From Zobellia uliginosa (GTDB taxonomy: Bacteria; Bacteroidota; Bacteroidia; Flavobacteriales; Flavobacteriaceae), in assembly GCF_900156625.1 (NCBI RefSeq), contig NZ_FTOB01000002.1, positions 800,275 through 864,274 on the forward strand: DNA of 64,000 nucleotides, written 5' to 3'. The notes under the pieces are model-generated. The model made no database searches, was not told the DNA's origin, and saw nothing but the letters and a program-made list of their open reading frames with translations. Below are positions 28,109-38,373 of the stretch, in pieces. The translations under genes were made by a program, and so were the position numbers. Numbering within the stretch: the stretch's first letter is position 1; each line of letters starts with the position of its first letter.

Positions 28109-28229
28109 CAGCCCCCAATTTAGAAATACCCCTCCTAGGGCAGGGGCCATTTTGTAGGGATATAATTTCGGGTCGCCAGGGGTGGAATTCAAAAAAAACA
28201 AAGACATTTTGTAGGGAGTGGCGTTCTAA
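28109..28229 (+). repeat. 121-bp direct repeat, left copy, at the left edge of the PUL
   Basis: It starts CAGCCCCCAATTTAGAAATA and ends TTCTAA. It matches 47526-47646 in the same orientation with about six substitutions and two one-base indels by hand alignment. Inside it CATTTTGTAGGG occurs twice. An open frame crosses this copy but is interrupted in the other, so it is not treated as a gene. Confidence 0.9.
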
Positions 28230-28353
28230 TGGAGAGGCGTTTACTAAAATGAAAAAGTCATGGATCGAGGTCTCCAAAATGAGTCAAATCAACCAATCTG
28301 TACTTGTTAAATCAAAGGTTTAAAAAAAATAGTCTTGATTTTTTCCGTGAATT

Positions 28354-28956
28354 TTAAATAATCGGATTCATTTTAAAGTCAGTTCTAAAAATCAACATTA
28401 AAATAGTTTCATACTTTTCTCCCATCTTATTTTTTAAGATACGGAAAGCTTTAGTTATTTGAGATTCTACGGTTTTTATAGAAAGGTTAAGGCATTCAGA
28501 AATCTCAATATTAGTGAGTCCTTCTTTTTTACTCATAAGAAAAATCTGTTTACACTTGGGGGGTAATTCCTGAATCGTGTTGAAAAGGATATTCAGAATC
28601 TTTTGTTCTTGTATTTCGTCCTTTTCATCAACGGCAAGGGCCAAAGCCGTTGCGTATGTTTTTTCTAAGGCCATGACGGCCTTCCCTTTTCTATATTCAT
28701 CAATGAATTTATTGTGAACTAATTTATACAGGTAACTTTTTAAAGAAAGTTCAGTTTTTAATTTGTCTCGCTTTTCCCAAATCTGAACAAATACATTTTG
28801 TACAATATCTTCAGCTAACAAATCATCTCTAATTAGGCTGTTGGCATAAGCACATAACCTGTTATGATAGTTCTCTACGAGGTAAGTGTAGGCTTCTTCA
28901 TCACCTTGTTTTAGGCCCTGAATCAGTAAACTTTGATTTGAAAAATGTTTATACAT
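28354..28956 (-). CDS. ECF-type RNA polymerase sigma factor (FecI-like)
   Basis: A 200-residue protein with sigma region 2 (residues of about 25-95, including AEDIVQNVFVQIWEKR) and region 4 (about 125-180, with an HTH reading LTNIEISECLNLSIKTVES). It should direct RNA polymerase to the PUL promoters when released by the anti-sigma factor. It is encoded on the opposite strand to fecR, 111 bp away, instead of ahead of it in one operon. The repeat-like DNA at 28109-28229 lies just past its end. Confidence 0.9.
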   Translation of the reverse strand: MYKHFSNQSLLIQGLKQGDEEAYTYLVENYHNRLCAYANSLIRDDLLAEDIVQNVFVQIWEKRDKLKTELSLKSYLYKLVHNKFIDEYRKGKAVMALEKTYATALALAVDEKDEIQEQKILNILFNTIQELPPKCKQIFLMSKKEGLTNIEISECLNLSIKTVESQITKAFRILKNKMGEKYETILMLIFRTDFKMNPII

Positions 28957-29067
28957 GTTGTGTTTTGTTTATATGTTGGGCTGGTATTTTGGTAAATATT
29001 AAAAAAAAATGTCAAAAAAGTAAGGGTTTATTAAAATGAGTTCGTAATAGTGTGAATTGTTTAATGA

Positions 29068-30231
29068 ATGAAAACAGAAAAAATACATAAACTGATTGTT
29101 AAATATGTTACAGCTACAATTTCGAAATCGGAATTGGACGAATTGGAAATTGAACTCAAACAAGCTTCCAACATTCACCTTTTTAACGAGTATGTAAAAT
29201 TAAATTATAGAATTGACAGTAAAATGAAAACCTACGATACGGAAAAATCAAAACGCCTTTTACTGGATAAGATAAGGAAGGACAAAGAGGTGCCTAGGAA
29301 ATTCACATTGAAGAATTATGTTAAGTACGCGGCACTTATACTTTTATCTATGACTATAGGATATTTGGTGAAGGAGTTTGCCTTTTCGGAAGAGGAAGTA
29401 ATACAATTTTCACCAAAGGAGAATTTTATTACTCTAGAACGTGAAGATGGTAACATTCAAGTTATTTCAGAAGAAGGAACGACACAGGTTTTTGATAAGA
29501 ACGGAAAGGTTGTGGGCTCTCAGATTGGTAATCAATTGGTGTATAAGGATAACAATGATTCCAAAGAAAGTGCGCCGGTCTATAACACGCTAAATGTGCC
29601 TTATGGAAAACGGTTTGAACTTAAATTGGAGGATGGTTCCATAGTATACTTGAATTCAGGATCATCTTTAAAATATCCAGTAAGATTCCGAAAAGGAGCG
29701 GAGCGGAAAGTTTATTTGACTGGAGAAGCTTTTTTGGATATCGCGAAAGACAACAATAGAGCCTTTATTGTTAATGCTGCAGATTTGAACGTAAAAGTAT
29801 ATGGTACTCGTTTCAATGTTTTAGCCTATCCTGAAGATAAGGTAAAAGAAGTAGTTTTAGTTGAAGGGTCCGTTGGGATGTACGCAAAACAAGATGGTCT
29901 TAAATTGGGGAAAGAAACATTGTTGATTCCTGGAACAAAGGGCAAATATGATAATACGATCGGGGATATTTCAACCGAACCGGTTGTAACAAGTATATAC
30001 ACGTCGTGGGTTCAAGGGGTATTGGTATTTAGAAACATGAGTTTTGAGGATATCCTTAAAAAATTGGAAAGACATTACGATGTTAAGATCGTTAATCAAA
30101 ATTCACAATTGTCTACTGAAACATTCAATGCCAGTTTCGGGGATATGTCTATTGAGAAAATATTGGATTATTTCAAGAGTCAGTATGATATGGACTATGT
30201 AATAGAGAACGAGATTGTAATTGTAAAATAA
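29068..30231 (+). CDS. FecR-family anti-sigma factor
   Basis: The 387-residue protein has a cytoplasmic N-terminal sigma-binding part (about 1-80), one membrane segment (about 86-102), a periplasmic FecR domain (about 175-280, from NVPYGKRFELKLEDGS) and a C-terminal DUF4974 domain (about 315-387). It would hold the divergently encoded sigma factor and release it on a signal from the STN domain of the SusC-like receptor. It lies 167 bp upstream of susC and probably shares a transcript with it. Confidence 0.92.
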   Translation: MKTEKIHKLIVKYVTATISKSELDELEIELKQASNIHLFNEYVKLNYRIDSKMKTYDTEKSKRLLLDKIRKDKEVPRKFTLKNYVKYAALILLSMTIGYLVKEFAFSEEEVIQFSPKENFITLEREDGNIQVISEEGTTQVFDKNGKVVGSQIGNQLVYKDNNDSKESAPVYNTLNVPYGKRFELKLEDGSIVYLNSGSSLKYPVRFRKGAERKVYLTGEAFLDIAKDNNRAFIVNAADLNVKVYGTRFNVLAYPEDKVKEVVLVEGSVGMYAKQDGLKLGKETLLIPGTKGKYDNTIGDISTEPVVTSIYTSWVQGVLVFRNMSFEDILKKLERHYDVKIVNQNSQLSTETFNASFGDMSIEKILDYFKSQYDMDYVIENEIVIVK

Positions 30232-30287
30232 CTATTGGATAACTTAAAATAAACCGCTAATGAAGAAATGACTAGAGTAAAATTCGC

Positions 30288-30346
30288 TTTTTCACCCGTT
30301 CTCAACTAAAGTGAAAAAATCGGAAAATGCGTCACCATTTCCCGAT
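30288..30346 (+). promoter_or_regulatory. Two hairpins in the fecR-susC leader
   Basis: TTTTTCAC (30288-30295) pairs with GTGAAAAA (30311-30318). ATCGGAAAAT (30319-30328) then pairs with ATTTCCCGAT (30337-30346) with one mismatch. No T tract follows, so they are more likely an mRNA processing or stability element than a terminator. Confidence 0.5.
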
Positions 30347-30398
30347 TCGTAGAAGTGATTAACCAAATTGTATAACCACAATCAAACATTATAAAAGT

Positions 30399-33300
30399 AT
30401 GAAAAAATTTCTTGATCGAACAAGAAGCGGCCTCCCATTGCTTAAACTCAATTTGAAGATGAAAATCAGTATGTTGTTCATGTTTATGGTCTTATTCACC
30501 ATGCAGGCAAAAACATCGTATTCACAGGTTACCAAGATTTCACTAGACCTGAATAATGTATCGGTGGAAAGAATTATAGATGAAATTGAAAGTCAAACTG
30601 AGTTTCATTTTGTGTATCAAATCAAAGATGTTGATTTAAAGAGGGTAATTAGTGTAAAGGCTACGCAAGAAACCGTACCACAGATTTTAACTAGAATTTT
30701 CGCAAAAACAAGAACTACGCATCGGGTAGTGGACAAACAGATATTTCTTAAAAAAAGAAGGGTCGCCAGCCTAAAACGTGATAAAAGTGTGGTTCAGCAA
30801 AAGTTGGTTATAACGGGTACCGTAACTGATACCAATGGACAACCATTACCTGGGGCAAATATTGTGGAAAAAGGTACCACTAATGGGGTTACTGCAGATT
30901 TTGATGGTAATTTTTCATTTGAAGTAGCCACAGATGCAATAATAGTGGTCAGCTATATTGGTTTTGCCTCGAAAGAAGTTCCAGTAAATGGGGAAGCTAA
31001 CGTGAATATTTCATTGGAAGAAAGTGCAGCGGGCTTAGAGGAAGTTGTTGTTGTGGGTTACGGAACTCAGAAAAAAGTTAACTTAACTGGGGCAATATCA
31101 ACAGTACAATTTGATGAAGAACTGGAAAATCGACCAATTACGAATGCTTCGCAAGCCCTGGGAGGAACGGCATCCGGTATTTGGGTTAGTCAAAACTCAG
31201 GAAAACCAGGTGGAGATGGAGCTCAGATACGTATCAGGGGATGGGGCACACTAAATAATGCAAATCCTTTGATAATAATTGATGGTGTTGAAGGATCATT
31301 TAATCAATTAAACCCGAATGATATAGAGAGTATATCTGTCTTGAAAGATGCAGCTAGTGCGGCTATATATGGTTCTAAAGCTGCAAATGGAGTTGTTTTA
31401 ATTACGACGAAGAAGGGGGGTCTGGGGCAAGAAATGCAGGTTAATATTAGTTCTTACGCCGGTATACAATCATTAGGTAGGCGATATGATTTAATTACCG
31501 ATAGCTCAGAAAGTATGGAGCTGACTAATATAGGGCTAGTTAATGATGGAGGTAGCCCACTTTTCTCACAAGAATTAATTTCAGAATTTAAAAATAGTAG
31601 CGATAAATATAAATATCCGAATACGGATTGGTATAAAGCTTTATTTAGAACCGCTGCCATTCAAGAGCACAATATATCAGTAAAGGGAGGTTCGGAAAAA
31701 ACTAGCTCATACATTTCTGTTAATTATTTGGATCAAGAGGGAATCATTCCAAATACAGAGTCAGAAAGATATGGAATTAGACTTAATGTAGAATCCAATG
31801 TTAAAGATTGGTTGACCGTAGGAGCTAAAGCAAATTATATCCGAAGAAATTCTAAAGAACCCTATGCGGATATTACTTATGGTTCAGTTGGTCGCGTTTA
31901 TAATATGCTTGGCGGAGCCACCCCATATATAGCTCCATATACTCGAGATGGACAGTTTGGTTCAGTACAAGCCATAGATGAGAATGGTAGTCTTTTATAT
32001 GACAATAGAAATCCTTTGATAGATGCGGCAAATGGCTCTACAATTACTGAAGAAAATTTTCTGACATTAAATCTACATGCTAATATTAAGTTCAATGACA
32101 ACCTATCACTTAGGACAACAATTTCTACCAACGGAAACTGGAATCTTATTGATAAGTTCAATACAAGTGTCTTTGGGTATACAGACACTGGTATGGAGAC
32201 CACAACAAAGAATTATAATCGAGAAGGTTTGGAGATTAATAGAGCACAAGTATCTACATTACAAAACAACCTGTTTTCTACTATAAATTATACTAAAAAT
32301 TTCGCTAAGATTCATGATGTATCAGCTATCGCAGGTATTCAATTGGAAACAAACAAAGTTCAAAATGTATTTGCTCGTAGGACAGCTCCTCCAAAAGAGG
32401 GTTTAACACAAGTAGATGCGGGAACTTCTGGAGTTCAAGGAGAAGGGAACATGACAGCGCTAAGAATATTCTCTTATTTTGGCCGACTAAACTATACCTT
32501 ATCTGATAAGTATTTGTTAGAAGCTAACTTCCGAGCAGACGGTTCATCTAGGTTTAGTAAAAATAATCGATGGGGAGTATTCCCGGGCTTTTCAGCAGGT
32601 TGGAGAGTATCTCAAGAACAATTTATTCAAGAGTTAGATGTTTTCTCAAACTTAAAATTACGAGCGTCTTGGGGGCAGTTGGGGAATCAAAACCTAGACA
32701 GTTTTTGGCCGTATTTAACTGTAATAAATCAGAGTAACGATTTGAGTTACAATTATAACGGCGCGTTTGCCCCAGGAGCTGCTGTTACCAACCTTGTAGA
32801 CGAGAACATAACTTGGGAAAAATCTTCGAGTATTGATCTTGGGATAGATATAGGCCTAATGGATGGAAAGATTGGAATAGAAGCTGATTATTTTCAAAAG
32901 AAAACTGAAAATATTCTTGTTCAACTACCTCTCCCTCTCGTCCACGGTGGTGTGTCGTCACCTTTTCAAAATGTGGGAGAGATGTCTAATAACGGTTTTG
33001 AGTTTGTCGTAAATTATGACAACCATAAGTATGAAAGAAAAGACCTTAGTTTTAACGTTGGAGGCAATTTTACATACATAGTTAATAAAGTGACCAAATT
33101 CCAAGATGGGAACTCTCCTGATCAACTTTACTTAATTAGAGAAGGTTATTCTTTTCGATCATTATACGGGTATAAAGTAGAAGGAATCTACCAATCAGAC
33201 GATGAAGCATTAACTCACATGCACTCTAACGGTTTAAAGCCTAAAGCCGGAAATTTGAGATATGTGGATTTAAATAACGATGGAAAGTTAAATTTTGAAG

Positions 33301-33806
33301 ATAAACAAGTTTTAGGGAATACTATACCAAAATTCACTTACGGTATTTCATCAGGGTTCAAATATGAAGGTTTTGATTTAAGCCTGCTTTTTCAAGGTAT
33401 TGCCGGAGCTAGTGCTTTTACTCAGAATAACTTTACAAACATATCTTATGAAAATCGAGTTTTTTCAACGCGATGGAGAGACGCATGGACTCCAGAAAAT
33501 ACAGATACTGACATGCCGAGTTTTAAATTTAATGATTCTTGGGATAATTCAGATTCTTCTTTTTGGGTAAGGAAAATAAACTTTATAAAATTGAAGAATG
33601 TTCAAGTTGGGTATAGTTTTCCAGATGCATTAATATCACATTTGGGAATGGATAAAATCTACATATACGCTAACGCCCAAAATGTTTTTACCATAGCTAA
33701 TAAGGACTACGAAGGCTATGACCCTGAGAGGAGTACATTTGATAGTGGCGGTGGATTCTACCCCATTCCAAGAATTGTTTCAATAGGTTTAAATCTTAAT
33801 TTCTAA
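30399..33806 (+). CDS. SusC-like TonB-dependent receptor with N-terminal STN domain
   Basis: The 1135-residue outer-membrane protein starts with a signal peptide, then an STN signalling domain (about 45-115, VTKISLDLNNVSVERIIDEI), a carboxypeptidase-regulatory-like domain (about 135-215, GTVTDTNGQPLPGANI), a TonB-type segment VVVGYGTQKK, the plug and a 22-strand barrel to the C-terminal IVSIGLNLNF. It imports an oligosaccharide with its SusD partner. The STN domain shows that it also signals to FecR. SusD follows after 3 bp. Codon use is AT-rich compared with flanking core genes. Confidence 0.95.
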   Translation: MKKFLDRTRSGLPLLKLNLKMKISMLFMFMVLFTMQAKTSYSQVTKISLDLNNVSVERIIDEIESQTEFHFVYQIKDVDLKRVISVKATQETVPQILTRIFAKTRTTHRVVDKQIFLKKRRVASLKRDKSVVQQKLVITGTVTDTNGQPLPGANIVEKGTTNGVTADFDGNFSFEVATDAIIVVSYIGFASKEVPVNGEANVNISLEESAAGLEEVVVVGYGTQKKVNLTGAISTVQFDEELENRPITNASQALGGTASGIWVSQNSGKPGGDGAQIRIRGWGTLNNANPLIIIDGVEGSFNQLNPNDIESISVLKDAASAAIYGSKAANGVVLITTKKGGLGQEMQVNISSYAGIQSLGRRYDLITDSSESMELTNIGLVNDGGSPLFSQELISEFKNSSDKYKYPNTDWYKALFRTAAIQEHNISVKGGSEKTSSYISVNYLDQEGIIPNTESERYGIRLNVESNVKDWLTVGAKANYIRRNSKEPYADITYGSVGRVYNMLGGATPYIAPYTRDGQFGSVQAIDENGSLLYDNRNPLIDAANGSTITEENFLTLNLHANIKFNDNLSLRTTISTNGNWNLIDKFNTSVFGYTDTGMETTTKNYNREGLEINRAQVSTLQNNLFSTINYTKNFAKIHDVSAIAGIQLETNKVQNVFARRTAPPKEGLTQVDAGTSGVQGEGNMTALRIFSYFGRLNYTLSDKYLLEANFRADGSSRFSKNNRWGVFPGFSAGWRVSQEQFIQELDVFSNLKLRASWGQLGNQNLDSFWPYLTVINQSNDLSYNYNGAFAPGAAVTNLVDENITWEKSSSIDLGIDIGLMDGKIGIEADYFQKKTENILVQLPLPLVHGGVSSPFQNVGEMSNNGFEFVVNYDNHKYERKDLSFNVGGNFTYIVNKVTKFQDGNSPDQLYLIREGYSFRSLYGYKVEGIYQSDDEALTHMHSNGLKPKAGNLRYVDLNNDGKLNFEDKQVLGNTIPKFTYGISSGFKYEGFDLSLLFQGIAGASAFTQNNFTNISYENRVFSTRWRDAWTPENTDTDMPSFKFNDSWDNSDSSFWVRKINFIKLKNVQVGYSFPDALISHLGMDKIYIYANAQNVFTIANKDYEGYDPERSTFDSGGGFYPIPRIVSIGLNLNF

Positions 33807-33809
33807 ATT

Positions 33810-35375
33810 ATGCGATTAAAAGATATTTCAAATAAAGTATTGTTGGCTGTTTTGATTTTATTATTTAACAGTTGTGACAAAAATTTTCTCGGAGTTACTC
33901 CTGAGGATAAAATTACTTCAAATAATTTTCCAGAAAGTGAAGATGATATCGACTTGTTATTAAATGGTGTATACAATGAATTACATGATGGAAGGTCTAT
34001 ATGGGATGAATTCTTATTTGGATTTGGGATGCTTGACGGTGCAACCCCTAATTCCTTTAACTGGGGGAACACCGATGTTTCAAAAATAGGAAATGGTTCT
34101 CTTTCCACTGGAGACACAGGGTTTTTGACATTTCGTTGGACAAAATGTTATGCAATAATCTCACGAGCGAACTACCTTTTGGAAGCGATTGAATTAGTTG
34201 AATTAGGTGAAAATGATAAATCAAGAATAGTTGGTGAAGCCCATTTCCTCAGAGGCTTAGCTTACTCAATATTGGTTGAAACATATGGGGGTGTTCCTTT
34301 AATAGAGGCTACAATCGCTCCAGAAGAGTCCAGACAGCTGAGTAGAGCATCAATAGAAGAAACATGGGCTTTTGTTATATCGGATTATGACACAGCAATT
34401 GATAACTTAGGGGTTGATGCACCGGAAGTTGGCAGGGCAACAAAGGGAGCGGCATTGGGGTTGAAAATGCGGGCTTATCTGTATCAAAACAAATATGAAC
34501 AGGTGCTTAGTGTTATCAATGAAATAGAGGCATTAAACAAATATGGATTATTCCCAAGTTATGAAGGATTGTTTAGGTTAGAGAATGAAAACAATCAAGA
34601 AGTTCTTTTTGATGTGCAATATATGCGTGGTGAAAATTCACAAGGGACCATGCATGATCAATTTTCAGGAATAGGAACAGGTAGTTTTACTAGAGGAAGC
34701 CGTTATGTTCCGACTCAAGATTTGATTGATGCTTATGAAATGATAGATGGTTCCAATGTAGATCCAGAAAACCCTTATGAGGGAAGAGACCCACGTTTAG
34801 AGTTTACATGTGTGGTTCCAGGAGCATATTTTTTAGGCTATCGCTTTCCAAATTATATTTACCCGGGAGGCGCGTATAATCATCCTGGATGTCAGCTAAA
34901 GCAATTTAGCGCGCGAAAATATCAAATCGAGCCCTTGTCTGAATTACCACCATCGGGCCAATCGGACTTAAATTATATTGTTTTGAGGTACGCCGATGTT
35001 ATTCTTGCGAAAGCTGAAGCTATTATAGAAACAAATGGTAATATCAATGAAGCTATTGATTTGATAAATAGAATTAGAACAGAAAGAGATGATGTGAAAT
35101 TAACAGCGCTACCGATGGGACTTTCCCAAGGGGAGGCTCGTTCCCATCTCAGACGCGAGAGACGTATAGAATTCGCATTTGAAGGTTTGTATTGGTCTGA
35201 TATAAAGAGGTGGGATATAGGAAAGGATATTTATCCATATGAAGTATTAAATTATGATGGGGGTATAATAGAAACCAAATTTCCTGGGGGATATTTAGAC
35301 TATTATGACTTACTTCCTATCCCAGATAGTGAGATATCACTAAATAAAAATCTTGTGCAGAACCCAGGTTGGTAG
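33810..35375 (+). CDS. SusD/RagB-like surface glycan-binding lipoprotein
   Basis: A 521-residue lipoprotein (lipobox LLFNSC) with the SusD layout: an N-terminal tetratricopeptide-like helical part (ESEDDIDLLLNGVYNEL), the FLRGLAYSILVETYGGVPL segment and the C-terminal LRRERRIEFAFEGLYWSDI motif. It lies over the SusC barrel and delivers glycan. It starts 3 bp after susC. The ligand cannot be read from sequence; the neighbours suggest a sulfated algal polysaccharide. Confidence 0.95.
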   Translation: MRLKDISNKVLLAVLILLFNSCDKNFLGVTPEDKITSNNFPESEDDIDLLLNGVYNELHDGRSIWDEFLFGFGMLDGATPNSFNWGNTDVSKIGNGSLSTGDTGFLTFRWTKCYAIISRANYLLEAIELVELGENDKSRIVGEAHFLRGLAYSILVETYGGVPLIEATIAPEESRQLSRASIEETWAFVISDYDTAIDNLGVDAPEVGRATKGAALGLKMRAYLYQNKYEQVLSVINEIEALNKYGLFPSYEGLFRLENENNQEVLFDVQYMRGENSQGTMHDQFSGIGTGSFTRGSRYVPTQDLIDAYEMIDGSNVDPENPYEGRDPRLEFTCVVPGAYFLGYRFPNYIYPGGAYNHPGCQLKQFSARKYQIEPLSELPPSGQSDLNYIVLRYADVILAKAEAIIETNGNINEAIDLINRIRTERDDVKLTALPMGLSQGEARSHLRRERRIEFAFEGLYWSDIKRWDIGKDIYPYEVLNYDGGIIETKFPGGYLDYYDLLPIPDSEISLNKNLVQNPGW

Positions 35376-35479
35376 TCCATAGTATTAGATACCTGGTTTA
35401 ACCCTTTATTTAAAAAGCCATTTGAAATGCATATAAGCTATTTGCTTTATGTCAAATCTCTCGTGTAAAATAATTAGAT

Positions 35480-36928
35480 ATGATAAAATCATTGAGTTTG
35501 ATATATATCAACATGAATCACATTGGTTCCATTTTATTCCTAATGTTTATTAGTGTGAATTGTGAGTTGTATGGACAAACGGTCAAATTAGAAAACCAGC
35601 CTAATTTCATCATTATTTTTGCAGATGACCTTGGCTATGGTGATTTGAGTACATACGGACATCCCAGTATCGAGACACCGAATCTTGACCGAATGGCTAG
35701 TGAAGGACAGAAATGGACAAATTTTTATGTTGGGGCCAGTGTTTGCACGCCAAGTAGGGCAGCTCTTCTTACAGGAAGGCTGCCCATAAGAAGTGGAATG
35801 ACCAGTAACAAAGTAAGGGTACTCTTCCCTAATTCAGTTAATGGTCTGCCTGCCGATGAAATTACTTTGGCCGAACAATTGAAGGAGGTTGGCTATGGAA
35901 CTGCTTGTATAGGGAAATGGCATTTGGGCCATAAAAAGGAGTATCTGCCTACTAATAATGGATTCGATTATTATTTTGGAATCCCATACTCCAATGATAT
36001 GGACAACTTAGCTAAGTTAAAGTCCAAGGAAGAGTATGAGAAATTTTGGCATAACCGTAGCAATATAAAATCAGAAAACTTTAATGTTCCCTTGATGCGG
36101 AACACTAATATTATTGAGCGTCCAGCTAACCAAAATACTATTACAAGACGTTATACAGAGGAGGCTATTTCCTATATTAGAAAGAACAAGGATAGTCCTT
36201 TTTTCTTGTATTTAGCTCATAATCTTCCTCATATTCCATTATTTGCGTCTAAAGAATTCTTGGGAACAAGCCGGAGGGGAATATACGGTGATGTAATAGA
36301 GGAAATTGATTATGGCGTAGGCCAGATAATTTCTGCTTTAAAAGAAGAAGGTCTGACGAACAATACAATTGTTGTTTTTACTTCTGATAACGGACCTTGG
36401 CTATCTTTCAAGGCTGATGGTGGTAGTGCGGGATTATTAAAGGCAGGAAAAGGAATGACTTGGGAAGGGGGGATGAGGGTTCCTGGTATTTTTTGGTCAC
36501 CGACAAAGATTAAACCAGGACTAATATCTGATATAGGAACTACAATGGATTTATTTACAACTTTCAGTCATATGGCAGGGGTTTCAATTCCTAATGACCG
36601 TATAATTGATGGGGTAGACTTAAGTGCTACCTTATTGAGATCTGAACCTAGCGATAGGGATGAAGTTTTGTATTACAGGGGGAGTGACCTTTACGCAATG
36701 CGGGTAGGTTCTTTTAAAGCACATTTTATTACGGAAGGTGAGTATGGAATGTACGGGGAGCGTCAGTTACATGAACCACCCTTATTATATAATTTAAATC
36801 ATGATCCTTCCGAGAAATATAATATAGCAGAAAGACATCCCGAAGTCCTTGAAAAAATTAGGGCTGCCGTTAAAAAACATGAGTCAGGTTTAGTTATAGG
36901 AAGGGATTTGTTAATAGAAAGAAATTGA
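35480..36928 (+). CDS. Exported Cys-type sulfatase (S1 family), PUL sulfatase 1
   Basis: A 482-residue protein with a signal peptide (ATG at 35513 would give a shorter one). It has the alkaline-phosphatase-type sulfatase fold with the metal-binding ADDLGYGD stretch and the formylglycine motif C89-TPSR, followed by ALLTGR and then GKWHLG. The cysteine must be converted to formylglycine by a maturase that is not in this window. It should remove a sulfate ester from an algal glycan in the periplasm. It follows susD by 104 bp and precedes sulfatase 2 by 3 bp. It resembles the gene at 38374 most closely by eye. Confidence 0.93.
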   Translation: MIKSLSLIYINMNHIGSILFLMFISVNCELYGQTVKLENQPNFIIIFADDLGYGDLSTYGHPSIETPNLDRMASEGQKWTNFYVGASVCTPSRAALLTGRLPIRSGMTSNKVRVLFPNSVNGLPADEITLAEQLKEVGYGTACIGKWHLGHKKEYLPTNNGFDYYFGIPYSNDMDNLAKLKSKEEYEKFWHNRSNIKSENFNVPLMRNTNIIERPANQNTITRRYTEEAISYIRKNKDSPFFLYLAHNLPHIPLFASKEFLGTSRRGIYGDVIEEIDYGVGQIISALKEEGLTNNTIVVFTSDNGPWLSFKADGGSAGLLKAGKGMTWEGGMRVPGIFWSPTKIKPGLISDIGTTMDLFTTFSHMAGVSIPNDRIIDGVDLSATLLRSEPSDRDEVLYYRGSDLYAMRVGSFKAHFITEGEYGMYGERQLHEPPLLYNLNHDPSEKYNIAERHPEVLEKIRAAVKKHESGLVIGRDLLIERN

Positions 36929-36931
36929 TAT

Positions 36932-38296
36932 ATGAAAGACTTTTTTACTTATCCCGAGTTTGTTCGAAAAACAACATTTCGAAAATATGGCTTTATACTT
37001 CTTAATTTGTTTATCGCTTTTTTACAAATAGGTTGCAAAAATGAAGGAAAAATAACCAGCCCTAATATCATATTGATTATGGCGGATGATTTGGGTTACG
37101 GTGAATTAGGGTGTTATGGTAACATGGAAATCAATACCCCTAATTTGGATTATTTGGCAAATAATGGGGCGAAATTCACAGATTTTCATTCTAATGGTTC
37201 GGTATGTACCCCCACACGGGCAGCTTTGCTAACGGGAAACTATCAACAGAGGTCTGGTATGGAAGGAATTATATACGTTAGCGGACCAACCAGAGAGGTA
37301 GGTCTAAATCCCAATCAACATACAATTGCTGATTTTTTGAAAAGTGAAGGATATGTAACTGGAGTAATGGGTAAATGGCATCTAGGTTACAATGAGAAAT
37401 TTAATCCAACCAATTTGGGTTTTGATGAGTTTTATGGGTATCTCAGTGGGAATGTTGATTATCATTCCCATTTTGATAATTCAGGAATTTATGACTGGTG
37501 GCACAACTTGGACACCTTGAATGAAGAGGGATATTCGACCGATTTGATATCAAAACATTCAGTAGAATTTATTGAAAAAAATAAAGATAAACCTTTTTTT
37601 CTTTATGTGCCTCATGAGGCTCCTCATGTGCCATTTCAGGGTAGAACCGACAAGGCTTACCGCTTTTCTAACAACGAATTTACCTATCATGGACCAGTGG
37701 AAGATAAGAAGCGAGCTTATAGGGAAATGGTTGAAGCAATGGATGATGGAATAGGAATGATTTTCAAAAAATTAAGAAAATTGGAAATTGAAGATAATAC
37801 TTTGGTGTTTTTCCTTTCGGATAATGGCGCTGAAAAGTTTGGTAATAATGGTGTTTTGAAAGGAACAAAAGGAAGTTTGTTGGAAGGAGGCCACCGTGTT
37901 CCGGCAATAGCTTATTGGAAGAATAAAATAAGTCCTAAAATAACAAATGAAGTATTGATGTCTATGGATTTGTTGCCTACAATCTTGTCTATAGTCAAGG
38001 CACCTCTCGCCAAGTTTGATGGAGTAAATTTCTCTGAAATTTTATTTTCTGAAACTGAAGTGCATCTTGAAGATAGACCTGTTTTTTGGAGGTATAAAGG
38101 AAGTAAGGCTGTCAGGCATAAAGATTGGAAACTGATAATTAAAGAAAAAGACACTGTTTTATATAATCTAAGTGCAGATTTAAAGGAGTCAAAAAATCTT
38201 TACTCTCATAACAATCCTGTTGCAATGAAATTAATTCAAAGTTTAAAGGACTGGGAAAATGAAATAGGTCCTGAGGACAAAATGATAACACTTTAA
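36932..38296 (+). CDS. Cys-type sulfatase lipoprotein (S1 family), PUL sulfatase 2
   Basis: A 454-residue sulfatase with a possible lipobox LQIGC after a long N-region. The metal site ADDLGYGELGCYG and the formylglycine motif C92-TPTR are present, with GKWHLG and FFLSDNG further on. It is shorter than the other sulfatases of the locus because the C-terminal subdomain is compact. It starts 3 bp after sulfatase 1 and is probably translated with it. Confidence 0.92.
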   Translation: MKDFFTYPEFVRKTTFRKYGFILLNLFIAFLQIGCKNEGKITSPNIILIMADDLGYGELGCYGNMEINTPNLDYLANNGAKFTDFHSNGSVCTPTRAALLTGNYQQRSGMEGIIYVSGPTREVGLNPNQHTIADFLKSEGYVTGVMGKWHLGYNEKFNPTNLGFDEFYGYLSGNVDYHSHFDNSGIYDWWHNLDTLNEEGYSTDLISKHSVEFIEKNKDKPFFLYVPHEAPHVPFQGRTDKAYRFSNNEFTYHGPVEDKKRAYREMVEAMDDGIGMIFKKLRKLEIEDNTLVFFLSDNGAEKFGNNGVLKGTKGSLLEGGHRVPAIAYWKNKISPKITNEVLMSMDLLPTILSIVKAPLAKFDGVNFSEILFSETEVHLEDRPVFWRYKGSKAVRHKDWKLIIKEKDTVLYNLSADLKESKNLYSHNNPVAMKLIQSLKDWENEIGPEDKMITL

Positions 38297-38373
38297 TTAT
38301 TCTAAGTAAGCGACTTCATTTATAATCGAACTTTAAGATTTGGAGTCATAGTTTAAAAGTAAAATAATATATC

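Noticed and set aside
28099-28323. A 74-codon gene over the left 121-bp repeat
   Set aside because: The same frame is broken in the right copy, there is no family match, and indels between copies do not keep a frame.
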